A DNA stretch of 64,000 bases from Cyanobacteria bacterium SBLK (lineage in GTDB: Bacteria > Cyanobacteriota > Cyanobacteriia > Cyanobacteriales > Spirulinaceae), in NCBI GenBank assembly GCA_017746715.1, contig JAGHZQ010000048.1:62001-126000 (forward strand). Direction: 5' to 3'. Made by a program: the position numbers and the translations under genes. Positions 34,801-41,697 of the stretch are shown here, one piece after another; the first letter of the stretch is position 1, and each line of letters starts with the position of its first letter. The notes under the pieces are model-generated. The model had not been told where the DNA came from, searched no databases, and saw only the letters and a list, made by a program, of their open reading frames with translations.

Positions 34801-36633
34801 GCCGCCTTCAGTTTGGCGCTGTTTTCCTTCGCTTCGGTGAGTTTGAGCGGGACGGGAATGCTGGCAACCCTGACCCCCGGAGCAAACGGGCCGGGCTATT
34901 CGGTAGCCGGACAGGTGCTCTACTTCCATTACGACCAACTGGGCAGTACCACCTTAGTCACGGACGCGCAGGGTAACGAAGTCAGCCAAGTCAACTACGA
35001 ACCCTACGGAGCGATCGCCGACTCCAGCAGCGGACAAGATGCCTTCCGACCCAAGTTTACTGGGAAAGAATACGACAGCAGCAGCGAACTCTACTATTTT
35101 GGTTCCCGCTACTATGACGCGCATTTGGGACGCTTCCTGACCCCGGATCCGGCACGGCAATATTTCAGTCCCTACGTTTACGGCAATGGGGATCCCCTCA
35201 CGGGAATCGATCCCACGGGAGAACTCTTCTTTACTCTCTTGGCAATCTTTGTCGGCGCGGTCGTCGGTGCTTACTTAGGCGGTGCGGCAGTCAATGACAG
35301 TTATAACCCCGCCAGTTGGGATTGGAGTTCCGGGAAAACTTGGGGCGGCATTATTGGCGGTGCGATTCTCGGCGGTGCGGCAGCCGGTGCTGGAATTGCT
35401 GCCGGGGGTGCGATCGCGGCGGCGGGTTTGAGTTCTGTGGGAACGACTCTGGCCAATATGGCAGTGGGCGGCCTGATTATGGGAACCTTGAATGCCTCCT
35501 TTACAGCCATGGCTGGGGGTAGCATTGGCGACGTGGCCGCGGCTTTTGGCATTGGTTTTGCCATGGGAGCATTATTTGCCGTGCCTACCCTCGGACCGAT
35601 GGCCGCGGCGATCGATATTACCCAAAATGCCATCCTCACCCTTGCCGATCCTTCGGTTGAGGGGGCAATTCAGTTAGGGGTAGATATTTTAGGTATTGGC
35701 ATTTCCCGAGGCATGCGACTGAAACAAGGGGGCAAAAAATATGCTCGCGGTGGCAGAAAATATGCCGGCGGTTGTTCTTCTTTTGCTGCTGGAACTGAGG
35801 TGGCAACGGCGGAAGGGGAAAAAGCTATTGACGAGATTATCGTCGGGGATACGGTTCTGGCTTATGACGAGGACACCGGAGCAGTGGGAGAATATCCCGT
35901 CAGCCGCACGTTGACTCGTATTGCTCCCGAATCCGTCGTCCTCACTGTGGGAGATGAAACCATTACCACAACACCAAAACACGAATTTTATACTGCTAAT
36001 GGTTGGGTAGAAGCAGAACATTTACACGAGGGTAACACTTTAGTTCGACTCGGGGGCAAAACCGAGACGGTAACCGAAGTGGCGTTACATCAAGACAGCA
36101 CGCGAGTGTACAACTTTGAGGTAGAGACGGCCCATACTTATTATGTATCCCGCGAAGAATTGTTGGTTCACAATCCCAAAGGATGCGGCTGGGTGAGCGA
36201 AGGCGGAAAACACGGACGAACCAAGAAATTCTCTGAGAAACTGCTGGTCGAAAGCAATCACTTTCCCGCAGCCGATTCTTATAAAGGAACCAAATATAAA
36301 GTGTCGCGCGATCGCATGCCAGCCGTTACTATGGATTATGCCGACCATCGCATCGCCCGCTCGACGGGTTCGTCGAATGCAGCCAAAAAATGGCGGCAGA
36401 AACAAAACCAACTGATGAAGAAGGGTCAATATGACAAAGCAATGGAGATGGATATTAAAGATATGAAGAATATCACCCTCAATGCCACGGGAAATAGCAC
36501 CTATCTCAAAAATGGGATGACGGATGCCATCAAATACGCTCAGAGTTTGGGCTTCTTAACGAATACCGAAGCCACTCGACTCATTAAACTTGCCGGTACG
36601 CCCAATACAACACCATACACAAAGTTCTACTAG
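28846..36633 (+). CDS. giant SpvB/FG-GAP/RHS polymorphic toxin with Hint and nuclease-like domain (copy 2)
   Basis: A 2595-residue paralogue of the gene just upstream, with the same domain order. Differences: a PPC-like domain (about residues 843-950; DEDWFAFDIPSS, GRYYLKVNGW, GDYTLTLQ) is inserted after the FG-GAP block; the seven FG-GAP repeats diverge in sequence and contain an internal duplication; and the RHS core and Hint domain keep the same order. The C-terminal ~150 residues are nearly identical to copy 1 (ESNHFPAADSYKGT, MPAVTMDY, HRIARSTGSSNAAKKWRQ), with DYADH replacing DYDDH. As in copy 1, two membrane helices interrupt the RHS repeats and core. An acidic small gene starts 6 bp after the stop, the expected place for an immunity gene. 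Confidence 0.93.
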   Translation: MIQKQLATDRSEVFSVSTPFPSLMNENQSANSPISQPAKSERCDRIVPASQQNRFEGGWQHLKPLALALGFIFFSFFPIWQLWDNSSIPSALASPAPSARVGTIAGDFAVNGNGGANYTIPIEVPPGINGVQPNISLVYNSQQGNGLLGMGWELAGLSAIERCGKIIDTDGVKGGINFDSNDRFCFDGQRLMAVSGSYGANGTVYHTERETWIKATSYGSQNGPQYFEIVTKDGHVMEFGKTSDSRMLATGRSDNAVQIWALNEIGDRNGNTVKISYEPSTSQAVTEYPTEIRYTGHPGIERYSDSGLGFTSVPGLAPEGTIQPLRLVKFEYEGRSDDMMGYVGGSKTETTKLLSRIKTYVDLDGDGNNIATATNLVKEYRLSYGYNTVSGRSLLTQLKECDAIGTCLPATAFNYESGDFAFSQPSQWTAGFGYDDGGWRADKNPRMTADVNGDGLADVVGFGNGGVWIATSNGTGFDSGGKWISDFGYDAGGWRNNTHLRMTADVNGDGLADIVGFKNYGVWVATSNGTGFDGKGKWIDGFGSSAGWDIQENPRMMADVNGDGLADVVGFGNSGVFVATSNGTGFNSTEKWIGDFGYDAGGWRTDKNPRMMADVNGDGLADVVGFGNNGVLVATSNGQGFNPAEQWIAGFSYDDGGWRTDKNPRMMADVNGDGLADVVGFGNAGVWIATSNGTGFDSGGKWISDFGYDAGGWRNNTHLRMMADINGDGLADVVGFKNYGVWVATSNGTGFNSVAKLIDEFGSSAGWDMTENPRMMADVSGDGIADVVGFGNNGVNVALSKGKSNLLTTITNGLGGVTQIEYKPLTDSTVYSKEVTETENNNSSTSADGLGSNDLTVRGSISSSSDEDWFAFDIPSSRNLTISVAIANGQDLDWYLYQESDPSQPVTRGFTTNNPEKGTYNATNPGRYYLKVNGWQGATGDYTLTLQASDSIVKVQTPLYVVSRHTIKDKASSPTNTFIYDHQYEGAKIDRHRGWLGFGKTILVDRQNQTRTVSIHHTDFPLLGVIAEREIWDLQHEGRLLNKTDSSYQTSKDGNGVYKMWETEVEIEEYTEGTHNYTLKRAYEYDSEYKNPIRISDLGDTGTSDDDLYTCIAYHAGTGSNWWKGFFPTQQKIVTSETGCSNFNSWNATTDLRWKRFSYDDRMNAIAQDNWQDKNSPTNTTGQWISSTIAYDTYGNVTSMSDPSGNTSAIAYDAKYHTFPVRQTAPLVNTTLEVSTEYEPKFGIKTKAIDVNGNTSMAIADSDIDGFGRILAIQGIKPDSSDLVTLQKNEFTAESNGMSVKTWYRTQWEGNNLPDSTWLWDREYIDGLGRSYKTESQGDRGKIVTNRIEFNTKGETSKESLPYYAGENQYFLTYEYNTFGEIVKTTDPIGAVTEMDYNRLSDRRQITYYVADPRENANGTQLVKSVVKSTSRGWLNEEKQADDGESSYTYDRLGQVTAMTDPLEQTTEIVYSSLGQVLSETTPETGTNQYTYNENGEIVQQFDAQYQRTVLGFDALSRPTFKRIYKDGFVVRNEDYQYDTVGVKNGKGALTETIVREKNTSGQSEITVRTSFSYNNRGEIETEKVEIDTDGDGNLESYTTQYTYDAVGRPHTMTYPDGAIVRYAYNDGGELYTVELKDTGESNFTPYATYENYTALGDIGKVTYNRNQVESNYTYDAVGRITDSRTRKGAHTYFDFDYTWNKANKILAIRDNAGQGLNQNFSYDIMGRLSGASGDPYADLRYEYDRAGNITKRNDTTYAYKSDKKHQLASATYDVTGNTTQWGAWAYTYDAENHLRRVEKNSVMVNEFTYDDSGSRLKKVEADGTTTYYVAPFYEVVAQPDNAQIHTKYIIGSQGAVAAISKNGSNVNLLAAVRGNGATLEADLYDPHSWGGVAKFLGAKFTQLSFNGNLAEALVIFAFVGWLACALGLWFYRLWRSASPESGLGRSRAIAARFLAEMGSLSPFSADRLTASQSKGWLLQVWHRPAAFSLALFSFASVSLSGTGMLATLTPGANGPGYSVAGQVLYFHYDQLGSTTLVTDAQGNEVSQVNYEPYGAIADSSSGQDAFRPKFTGKEYDSSSELYYFGSRYYDAHLGRFLTPDPARQYFSPYVYGNGDPLTGIDPTGELFFTLLAIFVGAVVGAYLGGAAVNDSYNPASWDWSSGKTWGGIIGGAILGGAAAGAGIAAGGAIAAAGLSSVGTTLANMAVGGLIMGTLNASFTAMAGGSIGDVAAAFGIGFAMGALFAVPTLGPMAAAIDITQNAILTLADPSVEGAIQLGVDILGIGISRGMRLKQGGKKYARGGRKYAGGCSSFAAGTEVATAEGEKAIDEIIVGDTVLAYDEDTGAVGEYPVSRTLTRIAPESVVLTVGDETITTTPKHEFYTANGWVEAEHLHEGNTLVRLGGKTETVTEVALHQDSTRVYNFEVETAHTYYVSREELLVHNPKGCGWVSEGGKHGRTKKFSEKLLVESNHFPAADSYKGTKYKVSRDRMPAVTMDYADHRIARSTGSSNAAKKWRQKQNQLMKKGQYDKAMEMDIKDMKNITLNATGNSTYLKNGMTDAIKYAQSLGFLTNTEATRLIKLAGTPNTTPYTKFY
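30241..31092 (+). repeat. internal duplication in the FG-GAP region of RHS copy 2
   Basis: About 195 bp from 30241 recur at 30898 (offset 657 bp, 219 codons) with few differences, covering GGKWISDFGYDAGGWRNN and the unusual VGFKNYGVWVA variant. FG-GAP repeats 1-2 thus equal repeats 5-6, so a four-repeat block was duplicated or converted recently. Copy 1 lacks this arrangement. Confidence 0.8.
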
Positions 36634-36639
36634 CTCGCG

Positions 36640-37110
36640 ATGGATTTTAACATTACTCCTTACATCAGTATTGGACCTCTAGAACTCGGCATGACGAGAG
36701 CGCAAATTCGAGCCTGCCTGCGGGGCAATCCTGTCTTTCTTCCTGCAGAAAGCAATTCTGTTGATGCGGATCTCGATCGCCCCGCTTCCGATTACTTTGA
36801 GGAGGACGACGTAAAAGTTGAATACGATGACAAGATGGAATGCGAGTTCGTCGAAGTTGGGGCAAAATCCAATGTTATTTTAAATGGGGTTTCTCTTTTC
36901 GATCTGTCGTTTGCGGAGTTATACAATTATTTGCAGTCCTTAGATGCGGATTTATTGGAGAGCGATGCGGGTTGTATCTCCCTCGGATTGGGGATTGCTA
37001 TTTTTGGGGAAGAATGCCTCGACGATCCTCAACAGCCCTGCGAACTGATTAGCCTTTTTAAACGAGGTTACTACGATGAATTGCTGGGGGAGAACGCGAT
37101 CGCTGGCTAG
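36640..37110 (+). CDS. acidic small protein, candidate immunity protein of the RHS nuclease toxin
   Basis: A 156-residue soluble protein without signal peptide or membrane helix. The start YISIGPLELGMTRAQIRACL resembles a family of immunity-type proteins with an IGPLxLGM(T/S) opening that often sits after polymorphic toxins. It is strongly acidic (YFEEDDVKVEYDDKMECEFVEV), as expected for an inhibitor of a basic nuclease domain. The ATG lies only 6 bp after the toxin stop, which suggests translational coupling. Its 3' end overlaps the antisense 3' remnant of the AAA pseudogene. Function is inferred from position and composition; no copy exists after RHS gene 1, whose toxin domain is almost identical and could be neutralised by the same protein. 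Confidence 0.7.
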   Translation: MDFNITPYISIGPLELGMTRAQIRACLRGNPVFLPAESNSVDADLDRPASDYFEEDDVKVEYDDKMECEFVEVGAKSNVILNGVSLFDLSFAELYNYLQSLDADLLESDAGCISLGLGIAIFGEECLDDPQQPCELISLFKRGYYDELLGENAIAG

Positions 37111-37666
37111 TTCGAAGGATACTTCGCTTGTTATTGAGATGCGTTGGTTTTGGGAAATACGCATCCGGTTTTTGCGATCGCGCCGTGTAGAGATAGCGCA
37201 CCGCCGCAAAAAAATCATCGGTAAAATCCAAACTCAAGGTGGTATCGATTTCATCCACAAACACCACCACCGACGCTTGGAGCTCCTGCAACAACACCTG
37301 CTCGAAAAACAAAGTCAAACGTTGCGCCATTCCTAACTGCTCTCGTTCTTCCCACCAAGCGATCGCATCCGTCTCCAACTGCAATTGGTCTTCAAGGGTC
37401 GTCAACACCCCCAAATACCATTCCTGCACCGTCACTCGCGTCCCCAACTGCTGCAAATCCACAATCACGGGTTGAATTCCCTCCTCTGCTAACCGCGTCG
37501 CCGTTTGCACCATCAAACTCGATTTTCCCATTTGTCGAGGGGTCAACACATAAGCGAAAACCGACTCTCGACATAAAACCAATAGTTCCTCGTCAGCGTG
37601 ACGGGGTAGATAAATGCCACTGCCTGCTTGTACGGTGCCACCTACGGTATAGATACTTTTGCTCAT
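37058..37666 (-). pseudogene. truncated AAA-like (PF14516-type) ATPase gene
   Basis: Residues 1-163 match the start of the AAA-like proteins that in cyanobacteria usually continue into a full ATPase and often WD40 repeats. Visible are YTVGGTVQAGSGIYLPRHAD, Walker A TPRQMGKSS, the Walker B VVVFVDEIDTTLS and FTDDFFAAVRYLYTAR. Homology stops at a HIP1 site (37174-37181), after which about 38 unrelated residues run to a stop inside the antisense immunity candidate. The P-loop and Walker B survive, but the rest of the ATPase is gone, so it is most likely a pseudogene cut by rearrangement when the RHS locus was joined here. Start ATG at 37664-37666. Confidence 0.8.
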
Positions 37667-37848
37667 GGCGATCGAGGTTACTTAACGGGTTCGAGATCGA
37701 TTTTATCCTCCTCAGCCCCTCTTTGTAAGGAGGGAGAAGAGTTTTGCGATCGCTTTGTCATTATATTTTAATATTTTTGTTCATCTCAATTGCGCTCTTT
37801 CGAGAGCGGTAATCTTGTCCTCTCTTACAAAGTGGGTTTAAGGGGAAT

Positions 37849-39951
37849 TCAACTCAAACGTTTCTGAAAATACTCCGCATACAACCGACATCGAGGCCTC
37901 ACCTTATTCCCTTCCCGCCGCACTAAACCCGCCCCTCGCAACCGGAAAAAATCATGTTCGCTGCCACAATTCCCCCCGCGAATAATCTGTAAAAAACACT
38001 TCACCAACGCCTCGCGATCGCACAATCGAAATAAATGATAGCGAAGATGATCCCCAAAGGGTCCGCGATCGCTCGTCCCTTCTCGAAATAATTCCTCTGC
38101 CGTCAAGCGCCCCTTTGCCACTAAATACAGCGCTCGCCTTACTAAATAGGGATGTCCCCCCACCCACTCTAGCAATTGTTTCTCTGCCTTCCCATCCAAG
38201 GGCAAACCGTGCCGCCGATTCAACTTCGTCACCTGTTCCCCCGTAAAATCTGTCAACTCCAGAACCTCTCCCACATTAAAAGGAGATTGATTGAGATCGG
38301 CAATCAGTTGATAGGGTTCTGTTGAAGTCACCAACGCCAAATCCAACTGCTTCCATCGCTTTTTCATGGCGCGGCTATTGTGCCAACCCCGCAACATGGC
38401 AAAAAAATCCGAGCGAAAATCCGACCCGAAGAGGGATTCTACCTCGTCCATCGCTAAGACTGTCGGACGCTCGATCGCTTTCAAAACATAAGATTCAAAA
38501 TAGCGAGTGCAATTTCTGCTATTACTCAAAGCCGATCGCCAGAACTCCTCGCGTTTATCCTTCAAATCTAAATCGTCTGTTAGAGCGGTACAGAACTCCC
38601 TGTAAAAAAGATCGGCATTCGCGAGAGCCGCGCGATCGAAGAGCTGAAAGTCAAGAAAAACAACTTGTTTGCCAGCTGCTTCCGCCGTCTTCATTACCCG
38701 CAATAACAGCGAACTTTTACCCATCTGTCGCGGTCCTTTAATGGTAATTGTTGTCCCCTGACGCGCGATCGCTTCCAAGGCAATCCGATCCGCCGATCGC
38801 TCGATATAAAACTTGGATTCTACTTCCATCGTCCCTTCCGGCATCTCTAAAGGCGCGGCGGGTAATGGTTTGGGAATGTTTTTAGGGTTGGGGGGCTGCA
38901 AAATCCCTGCTTTTGCGCTATTGGTATTTAAAGCTAATTCCCTCCCCGCGATCGCCGCTTGCAATTCGGCAATTAATCCAAGCGTATCCTCCTCTCCTTG
39001 CCAAAATGCCCAGTTAATCGGATCGAGGTAAGAACCTAAAGGAGGTTGAAAGGGATCGCGATAAGCCAAGCGCACCGGAAGAATTTTCGGCATTCCCCCT
39101 CGTTCTTTTGTCCATTGATGGGCCATTTCGATCTCGGCTTTCACCATTTCGCTATGGATGGAGGCTTCCGATAATAGGATGATAAAGAAATGCGATCGCT
39201 CGATTTCCTCTTTAATTCGATCCAGCCAAGACATACCCACCAACATCTCGCGATCCATAAAAACATCATGTTCTGCTTTCAACGCCTCATAAAGCTGCAA
39301 AGCGATGGTTTCATCGGGTGTAACGTTGCGCTTGTAACTGATAAATATTTTCGCCTTCCCCGCAGCGCGATCGCTCTTCTCGATTTTTGTTTTGAGAACC
39401 GGGATATGTTGTTCGGGAATATTCTCCATCTCGATCGCATTACATCCCAACCCAAACGCATTCTCAATCGATTCTCCTGCAAATAAAGTATCGTAAAATC
39501 CAATGGCAAATTTTCGAGCAGCGCGATCGGCGATCGCCTGTTTCATCCCCACTACATAATTCACATAAGGTTGAATGGCATTGGCTTGCACCTCTGAGTA
39601 ACAAGCATTCAGCACTACGCATTGAATTGAAAAACTTTTCCGCAGGATGCGAAACAGCGTCGCTAAGGCATTGGGTTTCACTAAAATTGCCTGTCCTACA
39701 TCGTTTTCTAGAGTCAAGCCGCGTTCTCCTCCACCATGCCCGGAAAAATGAAGAATATCGGGTTTGCGAGCCAACAGAGAACGCCTTAATTCTCGGGGGC
39801 GCACGGCAGTTTCTACCTCAATGGCAAAGCGATCTCGCTGTCGCGATCGTTCCCAAGCTGCTCGAACTTCTCTCACCTCCTCACTCAAACGCAAGGATTG
39901 TGTATTGGTAGGATTTGCCGTCAAAATAAGAATAGTTTTTACCGAGGTCAT
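37849..39951 (-). CDS. CHAT - TIR - AAA-like ATPase fusion, candidate defence or cell-death effector
   Basis: About 700 residues in three modules. Residues 1-190 form a short CHAT-type caspase-like domain with His72 (HFSGHGGG) and Cys117 (VVLNACYSE), the expected protease dyad. Residues about 200-297 form a TIR domain (AKIFISYKRN, DREMLVGMSWLDRIKEEIERS, then SEMVKAEIEMA, whose Glu273 is at the usual NADase position). Residues about 375-700 form an AAA-like ATPase (PF14516-type) with Walker A GPRQMGKSS at 406-414 and VLAMDEVESLF. Start set at ATG 39951 (MTSVKTILILTANPT), since eight extra upstream residues look unrelated to the fold. No signal peptide, so cytoplasmic. Combining a protease-like and an NADase-like module on a STAND-like ATPase resembles bacterial immune effectors; function is inferred. 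Confidence 0.9.
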   Translation of the reverse strand: MTSVKTILILTANPTNTQSLRLSEEVREVRAAWERSRQRDRFAIEVETAVRPRELRRSLLARKPDILHFSGHGGGERGLTLENDVGQAILVKPNALATLFRILRKSFSIQCVVLNACYSEVQANAIQPYVNYVVGMKQAIADRAARKFAIGFYDTLFAGESIENAFGLGCNAIEMENIPEQHIPVLKTKIEKSDRAAGKAKIFISYKRNVTPDETIALQLYEALKAEHDVFMDREMLVGMSWLDRIKEEIERSHFFIILLSEASIHSEMVKAEIEMAHQWTKERGGMPKILPVRLAYRDPFQPPLGSYLDPINWAFWQGEEDTLGLIAELQAAIAGRELALNTNSAKAGILQPPNPKNIPKPLPAAPLEMPEGTMEVESKFYIERSADRIALEAIARQGTTITIKGPRQMGKSSLLLRVMKTAEAAGKQVVFLDFQLFDRAALANADLFYREFCTALTDDLDLKDKREEFWRSALSNSRNCTRYFESYVLKAIERPTVLAMDEVESLFGSDFRSDFFAMLRGWHNSRAMKKRWKQLDLALVTSTEPYQLIADLNQSPFNVGEVLELTDFTGEQVTKLNRRHGLPLDGKAEKQLLEWVGGHPYLVRRALYLVAKGRLTAEELFREGTSDRGPFGDHLRYHLFRLCDREALVKCFLQIIRGGNCGSEHDFFRLRGAGLVRREGNKVRPRCRLYAEYFQKRLS

Positions 39952-40153
39952 TTTCGATCGAATAGCGCGCTTCAAACAAGTATACTTACTTAAGTTTAAT
40001 TTTCAGTTATGATGCCAATTCTCCACTGTAATAAACGATACCCAATCAAAAGAATGCTCGTCGCTAAGATATTTTAAGAGAATGAGATCGCCTTCTCCTT
40101 TGCTAACCCCGCAAAATTTTGGCATCCTAGAAAGGCAAAGTCAATCGAGAACC

Positions 40154-40438
40154 ATGAAAAACACAGATCAAACACATCCCCGAGAAACAGTCGATACCTT
40201 TGTCATTAGAAAAATTCAAGAAGAAAAAAGCGATTATAATATCGTAGAACTGGCTCGTCTTCGCATTCGCTATCATAACTTTCCAGGTGCCAGAAAAATC
40301 CAACAAGACCTCGATCGCATTCTCCAAGATTGGGGTTTAACTGAAGAAGAATTATTCGCACTTTCTCGAGACATTCACAGCCAAGGCAATATCTATCGAC
40401 GCACTCGCGATGGCGAAGAACAACAAGATTGGAGCTAA
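40154..40438 (+). CDS. DUF3288 family protein
   Basis: A 94-residue soluble protein of the cyanobacterial DUF3288 family, function unknown. Hallmarks are DQTHPRETVD at the start, then IVELARLRIRYHNFPGARKIQQDL and the end WGLTEEELFALSRDIHSQGNIY. Start set at ATG 40154 because the conserved part begins right there; 24 more upstream codons are open but carry no family sequence. It is divergent from the CHAT-TIR-AAA gene, with a 200-bp gap that holds both promoters. Confidence 0.88.
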   Translation: MKNTDQTHPRETVDTFVIRKIQEEKSDYNIVELARLRIRYHNFPGARKIQQDLDRILQDWGLTEEELFALSRDIHSQGNIYRRTRDGEEQQDWS

Positions 40439-40449
40439 TCTTTAATTAT

Positions 40450-40498
40450 CCCTTCGACTTCGCTCCCTTCGACTTCGCTCAGGACAAGCAGGACAAGC
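40450..40498. repeat. short direct repeats of the TTCGACTTCGCT family
   Basis: Two tandem copies of CCCTTCGACTTCGCT (40450-40464, 40465-40479) are followed by two copies of AGGACAAGC (40481-40489, 40490-40498). The TTCGACTTCGCT word is also part of the palindromic elements in the hsd locus (13161, 15763). It lies directly before the alpha/beta hydrolase gene. Confidence 0.75.
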
Positions 40499-40511
40499 AG
40501 TTATCGGTTAA

Positions 40512-41417
40512 ATGCACGATAGAGAATTATCTCAACCCGATTTTATCTTATTTGCCCAACATGGTTGGGCGGATACCGATCGCCAAATTCAAACCTTAGC
40601 GAAATCCCTCACTTCTTCAGAATGGGTTATCGCTCCTAATTTGGGTTGGTTTAAAACATGGTGGCGCATCGATCCCCTCATTCAAACAGTAGAAGAAATC
40701 GCGATCGCAACTTTGCAAAAATATCCCGATACTCCTTGGCGGATTCTCGGTCATTCAATGGGGGGATTGATTTGGGTGGAATTGCTACACAAACATCCCG
40801 AATGGCGATCGCGAGTTCATTCTTTGATTTTAATTGCTTCTCCCATTGGTGGCTCGGATTTAGGGCGATTATTTGATGCTTCTTTTCTGGGATTGGGAAT
40901 TGCCAAAGATTTAAGCAAAAATCGGCGGGAAATGGTGGAAGAAATTGCCAAAGAAATTCCAACCTTTGCGATCGCGGGAGATATCGATAAAGGCAGCGAC
41001 GGGACGATTGTAGTGGGATCGACGCAATGCGATCGCGCTCAATTTGTAACCCTTCCCATCTCCCATCCCGAATTGAAAAATCATCTCAGTTTAATTCCCC
41101 TCATCCAAACATTTTGGAAAAATCCCATTCTAACTTCTCCTCCCAAATCAACCCTAAAAACAGAACTCATTCGCGAATTGAGACGCATTCCGGGCGTTTT
41201 AGACGCGCATCCGCGAGACTTTCCTCGTGCCAAAATTACGGCGAATTTACCGGAAGGAATGACCCTGAGAACTTGGAAAAATCCCCTCAATCAATTACAG
41301 CATATCTTTTTAGGCGATCGCCGCGATCGATGTATTTATAGTGCTTTTATCACATGGAAAAAATATCCAGAATTTCAGCAAAAACTCGCCGAAATTCTAG
41401 ATCGTTACCAAAACTAA
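40512..41417 (+). CDS. alpha/beta hydrolase
   Basis: A 301-residue alpha/beta-hydrolase-fold protein. The nucleophile elbow GHSMGGL has Ser82, after an oxyanion-type FAQHGWAD stretch at residues 14-21. SLILIASPIGGSDLGRL follows. Candidate acid and His residues lie in IAGDIDKGSDGTIV (about 155-168) and SHPELKNHL (about 188-196). The C-terminal ~80 residues are an extra domain of unknown role. No signal peptide. Cyanobacterial members are mostly uncharacterised esterases or lipases; the substrate cannot be inferred. The ATG at 40512 follows the short repeats, with no strong Shine-Dalgarno sequence. Confidence 0.85.
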   Translation: MHDRELSQPDFILFAQHGWADTDRQIQTLAKSLTSSEWVIAPNLGWFKTWWRIDPLIQTVEEIAIATLQKYPDTPWRILGHSMGGLIWVELLHKHPEWRSRVHSLILIASPIGGSDLGRLFDASFLGLGIAKDLSKNRREMVEEIAKEIPTFAIAGDIDKGSDGTIVVGSTQCDRAQFVTLPISHPELKNHLSLIPLIQTFWKNPILTSPPKSTLKTELIRELRRIPGVLDAHPRDFPRAKITANLPEGMTLRTWKNPLNQLQHIFLGDRRDRCIYSAFITWKKYPEFQQKLAEILDRYQN

Positions 41418-41430
41418 TCCTCATTTTGAA

Positions 41431-41625
41431 TTGATTTGGATTGTCGATGTCAAAAATGCGAAAATTATTGCTTGTGCGATCGAGAAAGAAGGCAGCCGTA
41501 GAATAAAAACTTCTGCCGTTTTACCCAATTTAGCAATAGCCTTATTAGAAGAAGCTCTCAAACGCACCCGACAAAGCAATCATGGTAAAGTTAGCGCATG
41601 GTTGTTAGAATGCTGGCAAAAATAA
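41431..41625 (+). pseudogene. 3' fragment of a Uma2 family gene
   Basis: An open stretch of 64 codons that begins only with TTG and matches the last part of Uma2/DUF820 proteins: LIWIVDVKNAKIIACAIEKE corresponds to the EYWVVN strand region, followed by the usual LEEALKRTRQSNHGKVSAW tail. The catalytic N-terminal two thirds are missing, and the fragment begins right after the hydrolase stop. It is a remnant left by deletion or rearrangement. Confidence 0.8.
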
Positions 41626-41697
41626 TGCGTATGTCAGGTACGATCGCCAAACAAGCAGGATGCTTGTTGCACGGGCTAAAGTAGAATAACTCTCTTA

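Noticed and set aside
36640..37110. Immunity gene for RHS copy 1 in the gap 28684-28845
   Set aside because: No open frame of useful length exists in that gap; only a hairpin and the leader of copy 2 are present.
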